From contig NC_010525.1 of assembly GCF_000019805.1 (NCBI RefSeq), positions 496,001-560,000 on the forward strand: a stretch of DNA of 64,000 bases, in the 5' to 3' direction. Positions 8,830-15,829 of this stretch are shown piece by piece (positions within the stretch are counted from its first letter, which is position 1; every line of letters begins with the position of its first letter). The position numbers and the translations under genes were made by a program. The notes beneath the pieces are model-generated. The model searched no databases, was not told the origin of the DNA, and saw nothing but the letters and a program-made list of their open reading frames with translations. Source of the DNA: Pyrobaculum neutrophilum V24Sta (GTDB lineage: Archaea; Thermoproteota; Thermoprotei; Thermoproteales; Thermoproteaceae).

Positions 8830-10035
8830 CTACGGCCTCACCCCTTCCACAGCCCTAAGCCCCACCTCGGCCACCTCCCTGGGGAGGGGGATGTACCCCT
8901 CCACCAGGCTCCCCTGCCCCTCCGTGAGAACCCACCTGAAGAAGGCCTTGAGGAGGCGCGTCTTCACACCAGCGCCGCTGTACCCCTCGGCGGAGTAGTC
9001 CCTCCACACCACGGCGTAGGTGAAAGTCACCAGGGGGTAGCCCCGCGGCGGGTTGGAAAACTCCACAGAAACGGGGTTCCAGTCGTCGCCGGGGCCAGGC
9101 GGGGCGCCGTGTTTCGCCAAATACCTCTCAAGGCCGGCCGACACGGCCTCCGAAACGGACTCGGCAGTGGGGAAGTAGAACCTGCCGTCGTTGTCGTTCC
9201 GCACATACGCCACGCCCCCCACCTCGTCGAACCTCCCCCGGTTCTTCACCCAGTAGGCGTACTCCACATAGCCGATGGAGTAGGCGTTCTGCAGTACCGC
9301 CTGCGCAACCCCCTCGTTCCCCTTCGCCCCCACCCCCCTCCCCACCGCGTCCACAGGCCACCTCACCACCAGCCCCCACCCCACCGTGCTGTTCCACGGC
9401 GGGTAGGCCTTGGAGAGGAAGAGGGTAAACGCCGCAGTTGTCCCAGACCCGTCGCTCCTGTGCACCACCACGATATCTCTACACGGCAGCCTATCCGCAA
9501 GCCCCGGGTTGAGCTCCCTAATCCTAACGTCACACCACTGCCTAACAACCCCCATGTAGATCAACGCCAGAACCTCAGCCGTCAGGTTCAGATACCTCCC
9601 CGTCACCCCATACGCCACCTCCGGGACGTTGTAGGCAACCACGATAGAGCCCACAGCCACGGGAAACTGGAAAACCCGACCCCCCACGGCGGCGTACCTA
9701 TCCCGCGGCAGAGGCACGTCAGAGGCGGCGAAGTCAAGCCTCCTCTCCAGAAGCTGCGCAACCCCAGCCCCAGACCCCACAGACTGGTAGTTAACCACCG
9801 CCGCCCCCCCGCTCAGCCTATAGAACTCCCTAGACCAGGCAAACATCTGCGGAGCCACAAAAGACGAGCCACCCCCCACCAAAGTCCCCCTAACCCCCAG
9901 CGCAACCCCCCCGCCGCCAGACGCCGCCAGACACTTCGGCGGAAAAAACACAGCCCCCACCGCCAGCAACGCCGCCACCGCCCCCACCACCGCCGCCAAA
10001 ACCACCCTCACGCCGCCCCCAAAACACAGATACAA
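8830..10035 (-). CDS. pstS: Phosphate-binding protein PstS
   Basis: This 401-residue secreted binding protein has an N-terminal hydrophobic segment (about residues 9-30). The phosphate-loop motifs are present: GGGSSFVAPQMFAWSREF near the mature N-terminus, and VVHRSDGSGTTAAFTLFLSK near residue 190, where SGT contacts phosphate. The TTG at 10035 lies about 23 bp from a TATA element at 10055-10061, favouring it as a leaderless start. GTG codons at 10011 and 10005 would also leave a full signal peptide and cannot be excluded. Confidence 0.9.
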   Translation of the reverse strand: MYLCFGGGVRVVLAAVVGAVAALLAVGAVFFPPKCLAASGGGGVALGVRGTLVGGGSSFVAPQMFAWSREFYRLSGGAAVVNYQSVGSGAGVAQLLERRLDFAASDVPLPRDRYAAVGGRVFQFPVAVGSIVVAYNVPEVAYGVTGRYLNLTAEVLALIYMGVVRQWCDVRIRELNPGLADRLPCRDIVVVHRSDGSGTTAAFTLFLSKAYPPWNSTVGWGLVVRWPVDAVGRGVGAKGNEGVAQAVLQNAYSIGYVEYAYWVKNRGRFDEVGGVAYVRNDNDGRFYFPTAESVSEAVSAGLERYLAKHGAPPGPGDDWNPVSVEFSNPPRGYPLVTFTYAVVWRDYSAEGYSGAGVKTRLLKAFFRWVLTEGQGSLVEGYIPLPREVAEVGLRAVEGVRP

Positions 10036-10049
10036 AAACCTTCAAGAGA

Positions 10050-10066
10050 AAAACATATAAACAGAG
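10050..10066. promoter_or_regulatory. Bidirectional TATA element between pstS and tRNA-Tyr
   Basis: An A/T-rich core (ATATAAA at 10055-10061) sits about 22-28 bp from the tRNA-Tyr 5' end on the plus strand and about 20-26 bp from the pstS TTG start on the minus strand. Archaeal TATA boxes work about 25 bp from initiation, so one element could serve both directions. The spacing is seen; dual use is inferred. Confidence 0.5.
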
Positions 10067-10082
10067 AAAAACAAGAAACCGA

Positions 10083-10199
10083 CGGCCCGTAGCTCAGCGG
10101 TCGAGAGCGCCCGGCTGTAGACAGCCCCTGGGGGGACACCCACACAAAACCCCCCAGGCCTATAACGGGCGGTCCCGGGTTCGAATCCCGGCGGGCCGA
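10083..10199 (+). tRNA. tRNA-Tyr(GTA) with a 43-nt intron
   Basis: The acceptor stem pairs CGGCCCG (10083-10089) with CGGGCCG (10192-10198) with A as discriminator. The C1-G72 pair is the archaeal tRNA-Tyr identity pair. The D stem is GCTC/GAGC, the anticodon loop CTGTAGA has GTA at 10117-10119, and the T arm is CCGGG-TTCGAAT-CCCGG. The anticodon stem closes fully only if 10123-10165 is removed, placing the intron between positions 39 and 40. Within the intron a 9-bp helix (127-135 with 150-158) supports a bulge-helix-bulge splice site. Splicing at the usual 37/38 site would leave a G-A mismatch. No CCA is encoded. Confidence 0.93.
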
Positions 10200-10223
10200 T
10201 AGTCCTTTACCCCCCGAGCCAAC

Positions 10224-10497
10224 GTGTCAAAAACAGCGCTCATCACAGGCGCCTCCTAGGTAGAGCACTCGCCGAGGAGCTCGCCGTGAGGAGGTACAGC
10301 CTCATAGGTTCAGGAGGGCAGACGCCATGGAGATCCTCGCCCGCGGCGAGATATGGGGTAGAGGCCGTGTATTACGTAAGAGACACCTCCCAGAGGAGAT
10401 AGACGCCCTGGCGCGCGACGTAAGACAGGGGCTCTACACCCTAGTGAGTGGGGGCAGGTGTCTACGGCCCCCTCCACGAGTTAGACGATAGTTTACC
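10224..10497 (+). pseudogene. Remnant of a short-chain dehydrogenase/reductase gene
   Basis: A GTG start at 10224 reads SKTALITGAS, the beginning of an SDR Rossmann fold, and hits a stop straight after the glycine-motif start. Pieces in other frames continue the family: GRALAEELAV, VEAVYYVRDTSQ, EEIDALARDVRQGLYTLV and GAGVYGPLHELDD, the last matching the NNAG-x-Y segment. About half of a normal 230-residue SDR is recognisable, broken by several frameshifts and stops. It is not translated as a functional enzyme. It begins 25 bp after the tRNA-Tyr gene. Confidence 0.65.
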
Positions 10498-10563
10498 CAG
10501 TCTACGACCAGACATATTTCCACAAAAGGCTAAAGACTGGGTAAGAGCCGGGGGAAGTGGGAA

Positions 10564-11503
10564 TTATCTTCTTTTCGCAAGCGCAACCGCCCCAACTATC
10601 CCTAGGACAACTCCGACTCCCAACACGACGTAACTGATGGGGTCGACGTACGGCACGTAGACCGTCTGCGCGACAGTCGCCGTGGTCGTGACGTATTGTG
10701 TCGCCGTCTTAGTGACTGTGGACGTCTCCGTCTTGGTCACTGTCAACGTCTCTGTCCTAAGTTACCGTGATAGGCCTCGTAACGGTCGTTGTGACAGTCA
10801 CGGTCTCCGTGACGGTGGCCACGGTGGGCATAGTCGTGGTGGCTGTAGCCAGCGCCCCCTCTATTGAAAGCTTTGTGTCTTGGCACGACGTCAAATTGGC
10901 AATCTCATACCCATCTATATACACTTTGTAGACGCCGCAAGTGAGCACTACTTGTGTCGCATTGTCAAATTTGAAGATTCGGCTAGTCGCGACCGACGTA
11001 GTATTTAAGACAACTAATTTGACGGGGCGGTCGAAGGCGACAGTGAAGCGCTTGAGCCAGTGCCATTATGGGTGCTCATCCGGCGGGACGTGGAGCGTCC
11101 TCTTCACGAGGTCAGGCCTAACGAGCAGAAAAGCCTTCTGTACAGAGGCATACGCCGTATAATAGATGCCGCCGACCTCAAAGGCGCGGTCGCACCAGAG
11201 GTAGCCAAATATACGCCCATATCTATCTCTCGGCTCTAGGTCATCTACGTCTAAGTAATCTGTGCCGCCGCAAAAGCCGCTGAGGAAATATCTGGCCTCT
11301 GGGCCGCGCGGCTCGTCCCACTCCCAAGCGTCGTAGCCCACAAGCCTAACTCTGCCCACGGACGTTTCCACAGTATCGCCGTCGGTGACTCTAAATACGA
11401 CAACTTTTTGCACGTCTACGTCCGGCACCTCGACAACGACGACGGTTGCGCTGATCGCCAGAGCCGCAAGCGCCAACAACGCCAACGTGGCTCTCCCTAC
11501 CAT
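10564..11503 (-). pseudogene. Membrane-anchored thermonuclease-like protein, interrupted by a stop and a frameshift
   Basis: The first 145 residues have a signal-like hydrophobic N-terminus and a staphylococcal-nuclease-like core (FRVTDGDTVETSVGRVRLVGYDAWEWDEP, with YGRIFGYLWC later). An in-frame TAA (11066-11068) then stops translation. The same frame continues after the TAA as WHWLKRFTVAFDRPVKLVVL... into a Thr/Val-rich linker. It meets a second stop at 10757-10759, where one extra T shifts the frame. The new frame carries the linker on to a C-terminal membrane helix and AKRR tail (10564-10746). Restored, this would be one secreted, C-terminally anchored nuclease of about 310 residues. The first 145 residues might still be made as a short nuclease. 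Confidence 0.7.
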
Positions 11504-11527
11504 GGAAAAATAGGAGTGAAAAAGCGT

Positions 11528-12226
11528 CTATTTTTCGCGAGATTTTATCTCCCAAAGGATTGTATTTAGTCTCTCTTGGCTGTATGGGCCAGAGCTGTTG
11601 ATGTAGGCCTCAACTCTCATTTCTGAGAGCTCGCCTGAGGCGGATTTCACCACAGTCTTTTCGTACAACTCGAAATCTGCTAGACACATCAACGAATTCT
11701 CGTATATCGGCCCCTTCTCGCCGTATAGAAGTTCAGCATAGCGCCCCTCTATCTCCACCTCTCTTTCATAAAGCTTGCCTTTTCTACCCGCATATTCACA
11801 ATCGCCCAACTCCTTCACTGTGGCTTTAAAGCCCGGCACTTCTTTCTTCAAGATCTGTCTAGTAATTGGATGTACCGGGAGCTCGTCTACCCTTGTCTTC
11901 TCCACTTGACACTCATCGTTCATACAACTTATCTTGTAGTAGATGCCGTCTTTTACGACCTCGGCCCCGGTGAGTCTAAATTTAAGGAATAGGTACTCTA
12001 CCTCAAACCTGTAAACCGCATACCCCTCGTCGCCTTTAACGCCGACGATCATCCATCCACTCAACGGGATCTTGTCTTTGCCATATACTGCATAGCCGGA
12101 GACCGTGTAGTTAGCTTCATAGGATAAAGAGCCGCCGCGGACGCCGCCGGTGTTGAAAAACAGAATGAACACTACGGCGACCACCGCGCCGACCGCCAGA
12201 GCCGACAGTGCTACAACCTTCCTCAT
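11528..12226 (-). CDS. Hypothetical membrane-anchored extracellular protein
   Basis: This 232-residue protein of unknown function starts MRKVVALSALAVGAVVAVVF, one N-terminal membrane helix or uncleaved signal. A predicted extracellular beta-rich domain follows, containing four cysteines (SCMNDEC, GDCEY, MCLADF) that could form disulphides. The ATG at 12226 is preferred over a GTG at 12262 because it places the hydrophobic segment at the terminus. It lies 24 bp upstream of the nuclease pseudogene on the same strand. No known domain was recognised. Confidence 0.6.
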   Translation of the reverse strand: MRKVVALSALAVGAVVAVVFILFFNTGGVRGGSLSYEANYTVSGYAVYGKDKIPLSGWMIVGVKGDEGYAVYRFEVEYLFLKFRLTGAEVVKDGIYYKISCMNDECQVEKTRVDELPVHPITRQILKKEVPGFKATVKELGDCEYAGRKGKLYEREVEIEGRYAELLYGEKGPIYENSLMCLADFELYEKTVVKSASGELSEMRVEAYINSSGPYSQERLNTILWEIKSREK

Positions 12227-12419
12227 GTAGAAATCGTTGTTCAAGATAAAAAACGTTACCACGGCTTCTCCGGGAGCAAGCCTGTACCTCCCCGCCCTGT
12301 CTAAGAGTCTACTCTAGGGGGACGCCCCTGTAAGGCTCTGTGAGAGTTGAGACCAACACCTCCGCGTCTGGAGACCCCTAGTCTAGACACTCAGCCAACT
12401 AGGCGATCAGCAAGCGTCC

Positions 12420-12833
12420 TCAGCCGCGCCATCTCCCCAACAGAATCTCGTGGATCTGGAGCTTCCTCGCGTCGATTTCCCAGTCCTGGCAGACGTTGAA
12501 AAACCTAAACACCAGATCCCAATCCTCCACGTAGAGGGGGACCCCCCGGAGCGCCTCAAGCACGATGGGACAGGGCGCCTCCTCCCAAATCTCCACAAGG
12601 TCGAGGAAGTCCTCATTGACGTCGAGCCAAACCGCTAGATCCCCCAGCAGCTCCGAATACCTCTCCAAGTCAAGCCTCGGGATGGCTATGTCCAGATCCC
12701 CCGCCGGCCCCCCAGACGCCGCCGACCCAAACAAAAAGGCAAACTTGACGTAGCGCCCCCACGGAAACGCCTTAAGCCTATCCAGCGACACCCTATAGCA
12801 CCTCCCCACCAAGATCTCCACAAAAACCGACAC
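12420..12833 (-). CDS. Minimal nucleotidyltransferase (MNT) domain protein
   Basis: The 137-residue product has the pol-beta-type nucleotidyltransferase motif FLFGSAASGGPAGDLDIAI (GSx10DxD), with the two aspartates for metal binding. Such MNT proteins usually pair with a HEPN partner as a toxin-antitoxin module in which MNT AMPylates or otherwise neutralises the HEPN RNase. No HEPN gene is seen beside it. The GTG at 12833 is chosen because TTTATAA lies just upstream; the open frame runs further to 12920 without a better start. Confidence 0.65.
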   Translation of the reverse strand: MSVFVEILVGRCYRVSLDRLKAFPWGRYVKFAFLFGSAASGGPAGDLDIAIPRLDLERYSELLGDLAVWLDVNEDFLDLVEIWEEAPCPIVLEALRGVPLYVEDWDLVFRFFNVCQDWEIDARKLQIHEILLGRWRG

Positions 12834-12943
12834 TTCCCACCTTATAAACCAACCCGCCGTTAAAACACGGCGGAAAACAGCGATGATCCAACTCTGCCAC
12901 GTAAACGAACTCAGAGACAATAGAAATCTAGCTTATAAGCCGT

Positions 12944-13104
12944 CTAGAGATCAGTCCCCCTTCTATGGGCTTTCCATATCGTGTTGGCCGCCTCTTTCGC
13001 GGCCAAATCTATCGTGACAGATTGCCGTATGTACGCGGCTAGTTTTTCCCAGTTCGGCTCTATTAGAAAAACGCCGCGAGGACGGAGGCGTCAATCGCGA
13101 TCAC
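12944..13104 (-). pseudogene. vapC PIN-domain toxin remnant, frameshifted and truncated
   Basis: It starts as IAIDASVLAAFF, the PIN-domain N-terminus with its first catalytic Asp, then meets TAA TAG. Restoring one base in the T5 run gives FLIEPNWEKLAAYIRQ...TIDLAAKEAANTIWKAHRRG, which matches VapC up to the second conserved acidic region. The C-terminal half is missing. It overlaps the vapB remnant by 14 bp, as in intact vapBC operons. Confidence 0.65.
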
Positions 13105-13313
13105 GATCCTCCTTGATGGAGGTCTGGGAAAACCCAGCTGGGACTTCTACGTCGAGGCTCTCCAGCTCCTCGACAACTTTCCCCATATTCTCCTCGGCTT
13201 CAAGCTCTCTAATCTTCTCCTCTACAAATTTTCTCAACTCCTCTCCCCAATTCACCTTGTCTTTAATACTTCTCCATCTTCTCTTTCAACTCGCGCCCAA
13301 CTTTGAAACTCAC
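13091..13313 (-). pseudogene. vapB antitoxin with a one-base frameshift
   Basis: The GTG at 13313 opens SFKVGRELKEKMEKY and stops at TAA. Deleting one T from TATTAAAG restores KYKDKVNWGEELRKFVEEKIRELE, a typical VapB helix region. The C-terminal tail (EELESLDVEVPAG...) would bind VapC. A TATA-like GGTTATAG lies about 25 bp upstream of the GTG. Both genes of the pair carry indels in A/T runs, so the module is dead unless these are sequence errors. Confidence 0.65.
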
Positions 13314-13884
13314 GGCTTAAGAGGCATACCTATCTATAACCCTTTTGGTCTACCCTCACCGCGCTTCCAACCCCAGACTTTGGTCTGCGCCCTCGAGCCG
13401 CCGTCTGCGCTTGGCCGCTACAACGCATCCGCGTCGCTGTAACGCCTGCGCGCTCATGCGGACGAGGTCGTCTAACCGGCGGCTTTGTGGTGGAGGTGCC
13501 GCCATAGCCCGCGAAGTCGGCCAAGACGTGCGGCAGGCCACGTCTGTCCTACAGCCGTCTGGCGGAAAGATCGGCGTTTGCCTGTGTTTTTCCCCAGGCG
13601 GGAATATGCGAAGCCGTGGAGGAAAGCCGCGTAGAGATCCACAGGGGCAAAACTGTGAGCCACATACGCGCCAACGGCGCCGCATCTACTACCGCTTTAT
13701 ACCGCCTCTGACGAACCACACTCACCTGGCATTGGACTAAGCCCTGACGATGCCAACATGGAAGAGGCTAGACACACCGCCGAGAGGCAAGCGCCATACG
13801 CTAAATCACCTGGTCTATACTATTCCGCGGTGATGCCCCCAGCCGCCCTGGAAACTATTTAAAACACCGACACGGGTAGCTGAC
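13314..13884. other. 570-bp stretch without a supported gene
   Basis: Several short frames are open on both strands, but none has a recognisable domain or credible promoter-start pairing until the TATA-like CTATTTAAAA just before 13885. A stretch at about 13540-13705 reads like coding remnant on the plus strand (ICEAVEESRVEIHRGKTVSH) and may be the tail of a lost gene. Nothing else is supported. Confidence 0.4.
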
Positions 13885-14175
13885 ATGGAGTTTTTGACAT
13901 ACGACGAGAGGAACATCCTCACCATGTTGGTGACTGAGAGCTGGGCCAGCTCCATTGCGAAGAGGCTCGGCGAGCCCCAGCAACCGGCCTGGTACACGCC
14001 TAGCAGGCTGAAGGAGGCGGGAGCCGCCGGCGAGCCCATGCACTACGTCAGGCCAGACCACGCCGGGCTTCACTACGCCTCTTTCCAAAGCCCCACAGAG
14101 CCGGGCGACGGCGCGTTCGAGACACTAGAGGGGACACACATCTTCGCCATGCCGTTTAGAACTGAGGAGGAATGA
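13885..14175 (+). CDS. Hypothetical protein, 96 residues
   Basis: This short soluble protein of unknown function has no membrane segment. The ATG at 13885 lies about 25 bp after CTATTTAAAA, the typical crenarchaeal leaderless arrangement. The TGA overlaps the next gene's ATG (ATGA), so the two are probably co-transcribed. The acidic C-terminus ends RTEEE. No family was recognised. Confidence 0.5.
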   Translation: MEFLTYDERNILTMLVTESWASSIAKRLGEPQQPAWYTPSRLKEAGAAGEPMHYVRPDHAGLHYASFQSPTEPGDGAFETLEGTHIFAMPFRTEEE

Positions 14176-14582
14176 GCCCGCTTTCTTTATTTGTTTTATT
14201 TCTTTCCCTTGGTTATTCTTCTCCCTTTATTGCTTCGGGCAATCTGATGTTTGCGTGGCGGATCTGCGGTGGACGAGGCGACTTGGTCAGGGGGCACCTC
14301 CTCTTCGGCGTTCTCACCCTAGTGGTAAACTATGAATTCGCTCTTATACTTATGTCTATTGGCATCTTCCTAGGGTATTCCATCGGGTATTCCATCCCCT
14401 ACATCATGGTATATCTCGTTCCGTTGTCTCTCGCGCTTCTGGAGTCGGCAATTTCTATCGCCAGCTGGATATACGCCAGCAAATGTATGGAGAAAGCCAG
14501 GCGATACGCCTATATAGCTTTAACCATCGCCAACATACCTGCAGTCTTAATTTACTACATAGCACTCTCCAACTCTATATGA
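14172..14582 (+). CDS. Hypothetical four-helix membrane protein
   Basis: The 136-residue product is strongly hydrophobic with four predicted transmembrane helices and a small charged loop (CGGRGDLVRGH) after the first. It overlaps the upstream 96-residue gene by 4 bp, so the pair may form a soluble/membrane unit. The coding sequence is less G/C-rich than the housekeeping genes. Function unknown. Confidence 0.55.
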   Translation: MSPLSLFVLFLSLGYSSPFIASGNLMFAWRICGGRGDLVRGHLLFGVLTLVVNYEFALILMSIGIFLGYSIGYSIPYIMVYLVPLSLALLESAISIASWIYASKCMEKARRYAYIALTIANIPAVLIYYIALSNSI

Positions 14583-14619
14583 ACTACTCGCCGTTTTCTG
14601 AAAGAGGCACTGTTAGGTG

Positions 14620-14936
14620 CTACCGCGCGAGGCACAGCTGTATAACAGTTGCCGTGCCTATAGCGTTGAAACTCGCCAGCGCCGTGTTCTGGACGTCTAC
14701 GTAGAGGCTGATTAGCAACCAGCTGAAAGAGCTGAACACCAACATCACCTCTACATATGAACTAACCTCAAAAGTTGCCAGTGTTGATAGCCAAGGGCCT
14801 TCCGGCGGCGCCGTAGTTACGGTTTTAACACACGGCAGGTTCACGCCGATGTTTCTACTCTCCCGCGTTAGCGCTCCACGAGACAGTTGAAATACTCTCT
14901 GTTAACGTCGCATTTCAACACACGCCGGGGATCCCC
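14620..14936 (-). pseudogene. Fragment of a putative membrane-anchored protein
   Basis: A 74-residue frame (14620-14844) contains a hydrophobic stretch (VEVMLVFSSFSWLLISLYVDV). Upstream, the frame RRVLKCDVNREYFNCLVER continues it if one base is adjusted at the TAA near 14875. Two Cys and the hydrophobic segment suggest a decayed surface protein. Evidence is weak: no family match, and no promoter seen. Confidence 0.3.
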
Positions 14937-14939
14937 GCG

Positions 14940-14963
14940 GTGTTAGCTGGCACAAGCTAACAC
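14940..14963. repeat. Perfect 9-bp inverted repeat (hairpin)
   Basis: GTGTTAGCT (14940-14948) and AGCTAACAC (14955-14963) pair perfectly around a 6-nt loop. The hairpin sits at the edge of the A/C-rich tract, downstream of the 15190-15555 gene. It could be an RNA 3' structure or a relic of a mobile element end. Confidence 0.6.
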
Positions 14964-14965
14964 GC

Positions 14966-15187
14966 TCTACAAACACAAAAACACCCCCAGACAAATAAAA
15001 AACCACAAAAAACACACCCCACAACAACACAACACACAACCCACAAAAACCCAAAAACCAATAATACACAAAAAACACAAAACAACGACAAGGAAAAACA
15101 TACACAATACAGACAAAACAAACCAAAAAACACAGCAAAAACACTGACACAAAAACAAGAAACTCCAATTACACACCAAGAAAAACT
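14966..15187. other. Strand-asymmetric A/C-only tract
   Basis: About 220 bp are almost devoid of G and T on the plus strand (and of A and C on the minus strand). An open minus-strand frame through it encodes only Phe/Val/Cys/Leu/Gly low-complexity sequence, so it is not a credible gene. It lies directly 3' of the 15190-15555 minus-strand gene, whose transcript would end in a G/U-rich trailer. Role unknown. Confidence 0.6.
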
Positions 15188-15189
15188 CC

Positions 15190-15555
15190 TTAGCCGTCGT
15201 CTAGTATCTTTTTGGCGGCGCTTGGCCAGTACATTGCCAGCGCAGAGGCGGCGTATTCTATGGCCATGGCCGCCTCCCAGGCGCGTATCTTCCAGCGGGG
15301 GGAGTCGCGGCACCGGCTCGCCACGTAGTAGGCCTTTTTGAGGGCGTCGACGAGGGCAGCCACGAGCTGCCTAACGGGGAGGGGCCTTGGGACGAGCCGC
15401 CTAACCCTCACAGCCACCCCCAGCAGGTCGTCCACAGAGCCCAGGTAGACAGTGTCACGAGGGCGCCAACTACGCTTCAGATACAGCCGACGGCCCAAAA
15501 GCCACAGATAGCCAACGAGAGGGCCAACTCTCACACGGCCGAAATAGAGATACAT
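15190..15555 (-). CDS. Leader-adjacent hypothetical protein, left copy
   Basis: The 121-residue product is nearly identical (about five substitutions) to the one at 31014-31379. Both read outward from a CRISPR leader. The N-terminal half is basic and beta-like (MYLYFGRVRVGPLVGYLW...). The C-terminal half is helical (ALVDALKKAYYVASR...WEAAMAIEYAASALAMYW), which could be a small HEPN-like or wHTH-accessory helix bundle, but no family can be assigned. Its preservation beside leaders suggests a link to CRISPR biology or passive carriage on the duplicated segment. Confidence 0.65.
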   Translation of the reverse strand: MYLYFGRVRVGPLVGYLWLLGRRLYLKRSWRPRDTVYLGSVDDLLGVAVRVRRLVPRPLPVRQLVAALVDALKKAYYVASRCRDSPRWKIRAWEAAMAIEYAASALAMYWPSAAKKILDDG

Positions 15556-15829
15556 GCCGATTACAACACCACCCCATTAAAACATTCCAATATATGTCAG
15601 TAAAGGATGCAATCGACATTTGGAAAACGCACTTAGGATAACAGGCGAAGAACGGCGCTGGGTTCTTCCTTCGGCTAGGCGTAGTTATGATCGTAAAGGC
15701 GAAGAATGGCGCACGCCGTCTCTCAGACAGGAGAATGTGTGAATGTAAAGGGCGGTGGGAAAGCGACCCCCGAGCCAACAAAAAACCACGAAAAAACTTA
15801 AAAACCCAAAAGATCCGAAAATACAAGCC
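15556..15829 (+). promoter_or_regulatory. CRISPR leader of array 1
   Basis: This non-coding stretch is shared with the leaders at 30739-31013 and 34620-34827. Shared marks are two copies of GGCGAAGAAYGGCG (15644 and 15698, 54 bp apart), GACAGGAGAATGTGTGAATG, and an A-rich promoter-like end (ACTTAAAAACCCAAAAGAT) right before the first repeat. It should hold the pre-crRNA promoter and the signals for spacer insertion. It also separates the array from the divergent 121-residue gene. Confidence 0.85.

Noticed and set aside
9109-10092. Long plus-strand frame antisense to pstS
   Set aside because: His/Arg/Pro-rich shadow of pstS, and it runs into the tRNA-Tyr gene.
10741-10760. Programmed +1 frameshift at ACT-T-AG in the nuclease gene
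   Set aside because: An upstream in-frame TAA would also need to be bypassed, so decay is simpler.
12981-13442. Plus-strand 153-residue frame
   Set aside because: It is antisense to the vapBC remnant, Ser/Arg-rich, with no domain and no promoter; the minus strand explains the region.
14902-15313. Minus-strand hydrophobic frames through the A/C tract
   Set aside because: They encode only low-complexity Phe/Val/Cys/Leu/Gly sequence caused by base bias, and overlap the real 15190 gene.
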